DNA of 64,000 nt, taken from positions 7,512,001 to 7,576,000 of the forward strand of contig NC_063997.1 in assembly GCF_932276165.1 (NCBI RefSeq). Direction: 5' to 3'. The notes below the pieces were generated by a model. It did not search any database. It worked only from the letters and a program-made list of their open reading frames with translations, and was not told the origin of the DNA. This DNA is from Plutella xylostella. Lineage: Eukaryota; Arthropoda; Insecta; Lepidoptera; Plutellidae. Numbering within the stretch: the stretch's first letter is position 1; each line of letters begins with the position of its first letter. The position numbers and the translations under genes were made by a program. This document shows, piece after piece, positions 49,701-61,700 of this stretch.

Positions 49701-52700
49701 TTGCCTTTCCCGATTTCACTCATTTATTTAAGCCAGCGTTGTGTCGAATTTACAAAAAAAAATCCTGAAGCAGCATGAAAAAGCGTCAATCTTGGCTAGT
49801 TTAAGACGTGACATAAGTTATGCATCGCGCTCACTCACATCGCGCAGCCTCAAGAGCGAGCGCGACGACGTAGAGCTTTTGTCACGACTTAAATGCGCCC
49901 CGTACTAGCCCGAGCCTGATTCAGCAGCCACAGTTGCCACTAAATTCAAAGAATTTAGGTACATACTGATTATATATGACAGTGCGTTTATTTATATGTA
50001 GATTGTGTACACGTAAATTTATATTAAAAAAATCTGTAAAATAAAAAATGCTAAATTTGCCGCCCCTCTAAATCTGCCGCCCTAGGCACTGGCCTTTTTG
50101 GCCTATAGGTAAATCCGCCACTGGGTATAACAAAAGATTTAGGTTGTCTATCGTTCAAAATAAATCTAATACTTACATAAAAAATATCTACTTTCCAGTT
50201 AAATTTTATATTTAATAACTTTCTTGGCCAAATTGGTGTAGCAGCTCTCGAGTTCTATCGAGATTAACCAAACATTAATTATTATGGTAATGTGCCTAAC
50301 TAGGTAATCCTAGGTAATCCTGTAAATGACAAAAATATACATTTAAATCATACTAGAGTGTAACTTGTGTACGTATTTCATTTATATTTCATCAGTCAAA
50401 GCTTTTAAGTTAGAGTCAGTAAGTAGTCAGTATGGTCAACTATGGTCTGATCCAGTATCGATTGTGGGTTTGCGTCACTGCTCCAGCTCTGCATGAAACA
50501 ACGCAGTTAGGAATGGTATGCGGTATTCCAGTTGCATTCAATTTGTAACTATCATATAGCAAATAATGTATGTTACAATATGGAAGTACCTATGTAAGTA
50601 ACATTATAGGTACCTATAGTATAGTATAGTATAGTAATTTTATATGTATACAATTTTTTTTAGCGGGTCTAAATAGCGGGGCGAATAAAAATATAGATCT
50701 GACTACATCTGATCACCGAAGTAGTCTGACATTATTTTCTTCGCTTACCATTACAGCAAGTGCTTGATTTAATCGCAGTAATTTGTGTGGGTAGGTATCT
50801 TACCTTGTTAGCTCACAGGTTAGGACCTATTTAGACGGTAGCCTTATCTGAATGAATTGAATTTAATACAGATAGTTTAAGTAATTTATCTTGAAACTTA
50901 ATAATAGTAATAAATTTATCTTTTGACGTTCCGAAATAGATTAGTTTCTTTCATATATGGAACTGTAGTTGGTTATTGATCGATCAAAGTTGGCTAGTAT
51001 CTTAAACATAGTTATATCAACCGTCCTACGTAGTTATAAACGATCCATTAGGCATGCCTTATTTTTGGTTACCTAATCAGCACTTATCTCTGTCGCGACG
51101 TATGGCCATGTCCAGTCAATAAAGCTATGTCATGCCATCCCTTAGTGTCCACTTTATTCAACGAATTAAGAAAGCCTTTTGCTAGGAATAGCAAAATCTA
51201 TTGTATCGCGATACAGTTTTTTTTTGTTCAGATGACCCCCTGTGTCACTCTGTTTCGGCTTAGTATACCCTTTTTGCAACATCCTGTATAATATATCCAA
51301 TCAAAGCACTTGGATGAAGTTTTTTTTTAAATTGTATACTTACCGGATGTTAGTGTAGCATCGTGTATTGTATTTCTCGCCGGCCGGCGGCGCGGCGCTG
51401 CGGTCGCCAGGTGTTGCCGTTGTTACGCAAAGCCCTCAATATCCGCCGCGGGCATTGCGCGGTCAATGTCGGATCGGATTCTTAAGAATACACTTATGTA
51501 AGTTATTCGATAATACGATACAATATACCTATAGATGTTATAAGTAGAATGGATTGTGTAGATACGTAATACAATATATTATTATAAATAAGAATTGACT
51601 TATGAAAAATAACAATAGTAGCTACTCTAATATGGGTACATAAGTATACTTGCTATCATGAACGTACCTACTCATAATATGGAGATTGAGATATTACTAT
51701 TCTATTTTCGGTATCTGTTCACTTCACTTCTACATAAACCTAGGTACAACAGGAGAAGTAACTTACTTAAATAGTTAAAATATTAAGTATACAATACTTC
51801 ATCTAGCGTCCTTACTCCTCATCATAAAGCTCATATCACTTATTTGCATTTATGACAGCAGTAACTGTCAAGTATAGGGTATGAATCCACATTAGAACGT
51901 TTCAAACGGATTAAAATTATAAGTAACATAATCTGAAAATAACGTGCTAATTGCTATAATTAGTGCGATACTAATGTACCGAAGGAGGTATTAACGAAAT
52001 GATTGAAAACGGTCATTTAAATGTAAGTCAGGTGGCAATGTATTTTATTACCTCGTAAGATAATTATTTCTCTACATCTACACATGGTACTTACTTATTT
52101 ATGCAAATTATAGAGATTTATTTTATTTATAACTTCGTATTTTTTATGGCTTCTATCATAAAATTAGCAAAAGCTTCATTTACATAATTACATCGATATT
52201 TGTATAGAGCTGTAGATGGGCTTTTCCTTTTCGCAGTGGTGAAAGGATTAGCAAGTCAGATTAGTATCAGCCGCTGACTGACAGATGTGACTTAAACAAC
52301 GTATTACGTTCTTAATTACAGTTTACCATTGAAATTTTCAGCAACCCTGTGTTGGCTGGCGGTGGCGATTTTATATGTACTTAGTCGTAAATGATGTATA
52401 GGTATTAACAACAACCTACATGTACTCATGTATCTGGGCTGTTCGCTAATTGGTGTTCAAACCGCCAGTTGCTACAGGATGTTCGATGCATGGTAGATTA
52501 CTTTCCTTAGTTTCTAATACAATGTAGATAAATTAAAAACTTGAGTATTTGGCAACGTTTATTGACTAAGGTAAAAAGAAGAAAATATATGTACTTATTT
52601 AATTATTTATCTTAAAAAAAACTTCCAATTAAAACTGTTAATTATGGATGACGTTCTTGTAAACAAAATAAATACGCATTTAATTCAGGATTAGGTATAC

Positions 52701-55700
52701 AAACGTGAATATTTAGAAAAAAAACATTACAAAATTACACCATCATCATCATCATCAACTAAAACTACCAAACCACAGATTAACATTAAATCATCAATTT
52801 ATCACGTAGCAACGTCCGTATGTGCAATGTATTGCTGCAAAACTTACAAGCACTGATTCACTAAATTGATGAGAGGTATTTAGAATCTGAGAACTATAAA
52901 AAAACAAACAATCCAATGACCTTAGAAACTTAAAATTCTCGTGTTTGTATTTTTTTCTCTGGGAAATCCAGTCCAGTGATGTATTGAGGTACATATGTAC
53001 TAAGTACCTATATATTATGTACCAGATTGTACCTATACAGTGTTATAGAAGGACACCATTGATTCATTTATTTGATTGTATCGAATTAATTTGCATATTT
53101 GTATTGTCTTCGGTATAAACGTGTACTTTAGTAATTATTTTCCACTGTATTTTTATGTTACGAATTTCACAAGGACTTCCGCGCTTCCTTATTCCGGGTA
53201 TCAACTAATAATTGTTCACATCCTTGGTGTTTTCCAAGTTATAGAGAACATAATAATTCAGAGAGAGAATTAAATTCAGAACATAATACTTGGCTACCCG
53301 TCAAATTATCTATGAAAGAAAACTGGAACATTAGTTCAATAGAATACACTTTTTTTTTTTACATACACTAAAAATAACAATAAATTAAACAAGTAGTAAC
53401 TTAATTAGAGTACCAAAGGCGGTCGTATCACTAAAAGCGATCTCTGCCAGACAATCTTTGGATGGTTGGAATAAGAGATTGACATTGGGTGCAGTGTACA
53501 TGTTAAAAGGAATGTAGTTTAATTAATATACTACACAGTAACTAAATCTTTAGTCATACCTATCGAGCAATTTAAAAGCCAATAACACCTAGCTCTTACT
53601 TCACATTTTAATTCGAATCAACATGTCCTCAACTGCATTTCGCAAACAAACCAGTAGATTTTAATCTAACTGGTGCATGTACTGCGTCTTAGCTTAAAAT
53701 AGCATGTGGATTAAATTTGTAGGCTGGACCAGTTTTGAGCAACATCGGACTGGCACTTTCGAGCTTACATGTTGCGTAACCATTATTGTTTATTGATACT
53801 TATTGAAATAAGAGCACAAATGTAAGGATTATTATCAAAGTATTTGGAGAGGAAAACACATGATTTTATAAGCTTAATTAAGTTAGTTTTGAAAATAAAA
53901 TAACATCTAAACAAGGTACCCACATAGCTATAATATATATTGAGTATTAGATAATTAGTACTATTGATATTGAGCATATCTTAATATAACTATAGTAAAT
54001 AAACTTTATCCGTGCGTGCGTGCGGCCACTCCCCTCTTAAGCAAACCTCACAATGTTATTTTTACATATATTTTGATAGGAAATCATTGGATAGAATCTA
54101 TAAACAGGTCAAGTTCCCGATAGATATCTTTATTGAATATAAGTAGATCGAATATAAAGTTAAATATGTAACGTAATTGCAACCTCATAAAGTATATTCT
54201 GCATTGCAAATAGTAATAGCACGTTTAACTGGCTACTTACACGGTCAACCTAGTGTATTTCGACCATAAATCTTATGTCGGCACCTGTTAGCCATTTTAG
54301 TCATTACACACGGCTTGATATATGTTTCTAAAGCCTTTGAAAATGTTAGAAAAACTTCAAGACACCAAGGACAGCGTATGCGGTCATTTATTATGGATTG
54401 CGGCTGTACAATACGACTTGTTGGCTGTTCATTGTATGATAAACCGCAAAATTTAAGAACGTATAATATAAACATGTTTCTAAAGTTATCTCACCAACAA
54501 ACCATTCAGTTCATAGATAAACAGCAGTACCATTATTTCCAGGACTTCCGAGCGCTGCTCAAGACGAAGCACGTGCAAGGTCTAGAGGTATACAATGCTC
54601 ACCGCTCGCTCAACCGCACGAGGGTCCAGACCCTGGTGTCCGACGCGAGGGCTGCCCTCAGCAGTGCCGGCTCCGGACCGCTACTGCTGTCTCTACCAGC
54701 CCATGCGGAGTTATTGGCCAAGTACTACGACCTTCGCGAGCTGGTGAAGGTCGCCGATCTGATGGTGTTGGAGACAGAAGCCCTGGGCTTAGAGAAGAAG
54801 ATGACCTATCACCCGAGTCGCCTGAGCGGCGTGTGGGATATGATGAATACGGTAAGTTTTGAATGAGTATTGTTTGAGGGTTCCGCTCATCTCGCATAAT
54901 CTTTATTGACCAAAACCCATTTCGCATAACTCGTATGGTCTAAACTTTTTTGGCCGAACCATCACTTTGCCAAGACTTATGTGGCATAAGGCTCGTTTCG
55001 TCTAAAACTCTTTAGGCACAATCTTTAAACACCTAAGTTTCGTTTGCTCAAATTTATGTTCGTCTATACCTATGTATAATCTTGTTTCTCCTAATGTTAT
55101 CTTAATAAATAATATATTAAGTATGTAGTAAATGTACAAATTGTGGTATTTTTCTCCTACATCCCGAAAATCACGATATTGTATGATCAAAAAATCGAAA
55201 GTTAACGACCAATATAATTATTACAAACCCCATGAGATCGAAACCTAAAAATAGGTGCGACGACGAGCAAAGCGAGGAGGAGCGTGTTAGGTGCACATGT
55301 TCATCAAAACCAAAGCGGACCGCAGCGAAGCGGAGCGGAGCGTTTACCAAACACCGGAAACAATACAAGGCACCAGTTTGCGCTATGTAGGGAGACGCTC
55401 CGTCAAAGTTAAAGCCAAACGAATATTATTACTTTGTATAAACCTATGCCATAGCATTATTAGGCTATTCAAGATTTGGCCATACCATTATTTGGCTAAA
55501 CAATGTTATGCGAAATAACTTTTTACTATAAAACGAGATTTATGCCATACGATTTTCGGCGTAACGAGACTTTGACCAAACGTTACTATGCAATACGAGA
55601 TTAGGCAAATAAATCTTATGCTAAAAAAAAACCGGCCAAGTGCGAGTCGGGCTCGCGCACAAAGGGTTCCGTAGCAGCAATTAAATCAACCTATCTCAAA

Positions 55701-58700
55701 AACTATAAGAGATACTTTGATCAAACCAAAAATCGTTGAAAGAGTTAATTAGCATGCATCACCTCAATGTTTTTTTAGAATTTTATACCCCGTAGTTATA
55801 AAAATAGAGGGGGGGGGACATACTTTTTACGACTTTGAGAGCTGATATCTCAAAAACCGTTCACTTTAAGAAAAATGTTTTTTAGAAAACTTTATATCAT
55901 TTTAAAAGACCTTTCCATTGATACCCCACACGGGTATGTACATCGAAAAAAAAAATTTCATCCCTCAGTTACATGTATGGGGGGCCCCACCCCCAATTAT
56001 TTTTTTTACTATTTAGTGTCATATTTTTGTAGCGGTTCATACAACACATATTCCCATCAAATTTCATCACTGTAGTACTTATAGTTTCCGAGTAAATCGG
56101 CTGTGACAGACGGACAGACGGACAGACGGACAGACGGATATGACGAAACTATAAGGGTTCCGTTTTTGCCATTTTGGCTACGGAACCCTAAAAAGGTAGA
56201 ACCATTGTTTGAAGTTGAGTTCGCCTGAAGTAGGGTAGATAGCAAGCGATGGCTTTGTATTGTTGCTAATACTTTTAAGTACCTATATTTGATTTTCGAC
56301 GACTTCTTGAATAGCCAATGGCCACCGGTAGTGGTTAGGTGAAAAAGAACAGAAGGGCTAGTACGGGTCGCATTTAAGACGTGACAAGAGTTTTGCATCG
56401 CGGTCACTCACATCGCGCAGCCTCAAGAGCGAGCGCGACGGAGAAATTTTGTCACGTCTTAATAGCGCCCCGTGCTACAGGGCCAGGAAGAGTATAGGAG
56501 GAGGGCAGGAGAAACCTAATGTCCAGGACTAATGATGCTGGCTGATGACTATTACCTATGGTGTAATAGGATAGGTGCCTAATACGTATAAAATATAAAT
56601 TCAGGCTGGTTTACAATTTACAAATCCATCAAAGCGAGATGCTGTCGTAAAAACACTATAAATGCTAAATAGGTGCATATACGGTATAGATTGAAGTGTA
56701 TAATTACAAGTTTTAATTTTAATGGTTCAAAGTTAAGCACTAAAGATGAGCTGCCAATACCTAACTGACCCAGATAGTGCCACTAAAATGCAATAATATT
56801 GAGCTGAGCAAGTCGTCGTTAGTTATCCGAAATTGACGTTTACTTCAGAGAAATAAGACCGAGGATAAGTAATGTTTTCAACACCGGTTTACCTTCGTCC
56901 TGCTAGTGGGACGTGGCTTACTTTTTTCAATTCTACACATACGTGACAGATATAGCAATGAAGATAGATATTGCGACCCTGTATGTTTAGTTACTAATAG
57001 GTTTTAAGATTTTTAATTTATAATAGTGATTTGCAACCTGTCGAAACTTTAATATCAGTAGGTACCTAAGTATCGATTTGTTTGACTATTCAAACAAATC
57101 GATACTTCGGTACCTACACAGTTTAAAGTAGTAGTAGTAGTATAACGTACCACTTTTAAATCAATTTCGAGTTCATAAAACTAAATAAGTTAGTTCTAGG
57201 TTAAGGGGGTGTTCCAATCATAGACTTCGTATATACTGGCGTAATACTAAGTCTATGGTTCCAATAGTATTCATCGTTATGGACACATTCATAAAATATT
57301 TAACATCACAAAAAATCAGCTGATCTTTATCTTAAATTTTATCTAGCTTTTGTCGTAAGCCCGTTAAAACTCTACAATCCCTTAACTTCACACTCTACAC
57401 ATTTCAGGATTCCGTAGTGGACCTGGCGGTCGGGCTCGGGGTTCCGGCGTCCAAGCTGGTGATCAGTCTGCCGGCGACGGCGCGTCAGTTCACGCTGGTC
57501 AACGAGACCCTCAGCACTCCGGGCAGCCCTACAGAGGAGGAGGAACCCAGGGTCATCGACCAGGCGGAGCTGTGCCGGCTGCTGCAGAAGGGACGGTGGA
57601 CATTGGAGCGCGACCAGGATCTGTCGGGGCCTTATGCTTTCCAGTAAGTTGATTGGGTGTTTTTTAAGTCTTCCCTAAGCTCTGTGACACGAATCATAGG
57701 TACTGCTTAAGTACTTACATAAGTTTTATGTCTGTAGGTAGGTAGTACTTACTTTAGTATAAGGTAGTGGTAGGTACAGGTGTTTCAAAATGGTATATAC
57801 CTAGCAGTCCGAAAGGACGTGACTTAGGTCGATATTCTGACCAATTTTTGTAACATGCTGTAGAGTCTAGAATCGTACCTAGCTCCTAGAATAATTTATC
57901 GACTTCAAACTTAAATAATTGTAAATCCTCGTATAAATAATTGATTCATATAGGATCCTACAGTAAATTCTTTTCATAAATCCAATCGTTACCTTTCACT
58001 TACAGGAACAAAACCTGGATATCATTCGAAGACTCCTCCTCAGTGGACGTGAAGGGTAAATACGCGCGAGTGCGTGGTCTAGCCGGCCTGGCGTTGAAGC
58101 AGGCGGACCGAGACGGGGAGACGCCCTGTGGAGCCACCATCAAGGCGGCACTAGCTAAAGTGCTGAACCAGCAGAGTCGGGCACCGAGGGCATTGGTGTT
58201 GAGGTAAGTGTACAATCAAACATATTGAATGAGTAATATTACAGGCGAGATCAAATGAGATGGTTGGTCATGGAGCCCTTTCGTTCAAATTTATAAACGC
58301 TAAACAAGAGAGTTGGAAAGATGGGCGGTTGGAAAAACCGGTAATAACTATAGGTACCGAAGTCGCTTGATCAACACGTTTAACGTGCTGCATTTCAGGC
58401 AGGAAAAACAGGGACTAAGATAATCATGACTACAACAGTCGTTCAATTTTTGTTTTTTTATAAGTAGTTCCCTCCTTCACACCCCAATCCTCTAGTAATG
58501 TATCAATCCTATCTCCTCAGGTCCTTAGAACAAGAGATCCTGGCGGCCCCGCACGGCGCGCTGGAGGCGCTGCAGGTGTCCCCCTACCGGATCACGCAGG
58601 TCGTGGACTCCGACGGACTCATACATTCCGTCAGAGAGGTATGTGTTACTGATATATGCTTTTAGCATTAAGTTCACCTGATTGTACACAATTACATTTG

Positions 58701-61700
58701 TATATTGTGCAATAAAAGAATAAAATAAAAAAAATATTATAGGATTATCAGAATTTATGTATTGACTGTACGCTATTAAAATAAACTTTGGAATTTGTCT
58801 GAATAAGGGGTAAAAGTTACAAGTGTAAGCTGTCTGCAGTATGGCAGATATGAGACATTGCTATGAACTTTATTGGTGTACTTCGCTTTGTATCGACTCA
58901 ACCGCTCAAAAGTGCCAATGTCTCACTTTTTATAGTTCTTATAATTTTAGATTTTTTGACTTTGGTGAATCCTTGTACGGACCGTACGGACGAAGCATTG
59001 TTACTATAAGAGTGGGTCAGGTTTCTCTGCACCTGACCGTACATATACGTAAATATTTCTTATCTTTATCTATCTTTATTTTTACGTATTCGTGTGTCAT
59101 TAATTCAGGATTACACCCGAAACACCAGATTCCAAGAGCGACACATCCATCAATCCTATTGACCCCATATTTCCACTACAAAGCACAGCAGCATCGCATC
59201 CTCTCCATTGATCCACTACTAAAAGCACACTACAGCATTCCATTCCCTAACGTCGACCACCTCTCCGCAGGACACCCGCACGGAGTTCTCGTGCACGCGC
59301 CAGGGCTACTTCGTGCACCCGCGCTCTTGCGGCCGCTTCTACCGCTGCGTCAAGTTCGACCAGCTGTCGCCGGAGTACACGGTAGGTCCAGGGGTTCTAC
59401 ATGAAAACGCATCGGAAAATTGGGATCGAAAGCCTTGCTATAATAATTCAAGAAATAGAAGCTTCAGAAGCTCCCAGAAATGACTATACATCTGAATGGA
59501 TACTACAGCTATTTCCCATCAGCTATGTTTGGCTTCAATCGGTTTTCCTATGGAAATTTTGACGTATTTTCATGCCATTTTGCTCGGCACTCACGAAGAG
59601 TCTAAATAGACCAAAACTGACGCACATATTTTAGAATGCTGTCGCACCTATCTAAACTTCGATTTCGATTACTTATCTGTTTCTGCTGACCTTAACTTCA
59701 CCTCCAACGCCCCTTTTCCCCAGGTGTTCGAGTTCGACTGCCCCTCCGGCCTCGCGTTCGACTCGCGCTACGAGGTGTGCGTGTGGCCCGGCAGCCTGCC
59801 CGACGCCAGCGCATGCGCAGGCTCCTCCGAGATCGCACCCGTGCCCAGGACCAGATTCGTGTGCCCGGACCATGAGGGTATGCAGTTATGCACTAGCACT
59901 ATACCTACTTAGCTATACTGCACCTCTTTCTGTACATTTGTTGATGGACACGAGCAATGGTCGAAGTCAATGACTGTATATCACCAATTGTCCCCATGTA
60001 TCGATGGATGTTACATTATAAACATCAAAATTATATGTACCTAATGGATATTGCTGATGAAAATTATAGACGTGTAACCTAACCTTCGGATGAATTTAAG
60101 AACCTATGCCCCAATTACTCCATTGTCGGTTATCTATCCGACCACGGATTGGTTCATCAATGATATCATCGTCATCTCCATATAACATTTTTGACAGATG
60201 TGACAAAAGTCAACCACTAATACCTACCTACCTTGTTATGCTCTAACCGACTTTGGAGAAATTGGCACTAATCCTGCTCTCATAACTTAGATTCTAAAGT
60301 TTAGAACATCAACAACCTAACTAAGGCCTTATGTATGTGCAGGTTACTACGCAGACCCTGAGAACTGTCGTTGGTTCTTCGCGTGTCTAGACCACGGCAC
60401 GTCGCCTCTCAGCGCCTACGAGTTCCGCTGTCCTTTCGGCCTCGGCTTCGACGCGGACCGACTCAAGTGCGACTGGCCCTGGCTGGTGCCTAACTGCGGG
60501 AACGTGGGGCGCTACGAGGCTCAGGCGCATGGGTTCAACAGCGCCGTTTTGACTGGTGAGTACCTATTTGAGTCTTTGTATGTTTTTTGGGGACAAAGTA
60601 TGTTACTTTGAATGTGCAAAGAAGGGAATGTATTGGTCTAAATATAAATAAGCTCAAGTAAGATGACCATAGCATAGTGATTCGTTGTTCTATACTCTTG
60701 GATGTACCCGAAGGATGAAAATAGGCCATATACAACGCTGCAATATAGTTTCTGCAGAGGAAGTAAAACAGTAAAATATGGCGTAGCTATTGATATAACG
60801 AGTACCTATGTTTATATGCGCAAAATAAAGTCAACTAAATAAACTTTTTCCTATATTCCAGGCGCATCCGGCTACCACGGACAGACGGCTGAAGCGGTAA
60901 ACGTAGCAGCTCACCAGAGTCTGGCTTCAGGCGCCGCACTCAACAATCTCGTCGGAATCCAAGGAGGCTATCTCAGCCAGGCCGACGCTTTGGACGCTAA
61001 CTTCATAGCATCCCAGGAGTACCACAGTGGAGGTGTCAGCGCTTTAGGTTTCGGACAAGCCTTTCAAATCGGCCATGGAAATGGTGGTGCTCAATCTGGT
61101 GCACTAGCATTTCAAACCGCACAAGCTGGTGGTGTAGGACTAGTGCAACCCACCAAGTACAGCGATGAGGGCAAATATTCCAGTGGTTCCTTATTGCTCG
61201 ACGACTACAGGCTACCGACCGGACAATCTAACGCAGGTTACGTTCAACAAGCAGCCGGTTTTGGAGCTCAGTACAACAACGGGTACAATGGAGCTGTTGG
61301 TTCCAATTCCTATTCCACTTCATCTTTGTCCTCGAATAATTATGACCAAAACAAAGGTATTCAGTACCAAGCTGCTGCAGGTGAATATTCTGATGCCGAT
61401 AACTCTGGTGCGTACGTTCACGATACCACCGGTGACCACGCGGAGCCCTACAGACATGAAGATGCGCCGGCAGTACCCTACATACATGATGGAGCCGCCT
61501 ACAAAGATTACAATGACTACCAGGAAAGCAGGCGATACAAGGAATCTTCCCAAGGAGATTATGCAGGAAAATATGTTCACGATACTAGTGGACAGTACGA
61601 CTCTGAATCTGGCAATTACAATGGTCAATTAGGAGGGTCGTACAACACTAAATACTCTGATAATAGTGGAAAGTATAACGCTGACTACTCCGGGTCATAC

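Larger units (their letters stand above)
48368..50123. mobile_element. Non-autonomous hAT element (cagtggcgg ends) with 8-bp duplication
   Basis: Ends cagtggcggattta and taaatccgccactg are inverted. GGTATAAC lies outside both (48360-48367 and 50124-50131), the 8-bp duplication typical of hAT elements. Subterminal tttgccgcccct words recur at both ends. No hAT transposase is present. It carries a mariner-like remnant, a 'ggttccgta' repeat fragment and a MITE. Confidence 0.9.
43751..54542 (+). other. Intron 1 (10.8 kb) of the chitin-binding gene
   Basis: Bounded by gtaaga and tttccag. It contains a hAT element (48368-50123) and, as the only other marked feature, a CpG-rich block near 51370-51480. 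The remainder (43751-48367 and 50132-54542) is AT-rich with no supported exon. The 'ggttccgtacc' repeat fragment at 48546-48660 lies inside the hAT element. Confidence 0.75.

Noticed and set aside
58841..59404. 187-codon frame before CBM14
   Set aside because: It runs through intron sequence and reads exon 6 in a different frame from the six-cysteine domain; the splice-defined exon 59271-59381 explains the locus.
61165..61632. Plus- and minus-strand frames in the tail exon
   Set aside because: They are out of phase with exon 9, whose own frame is open throughout.
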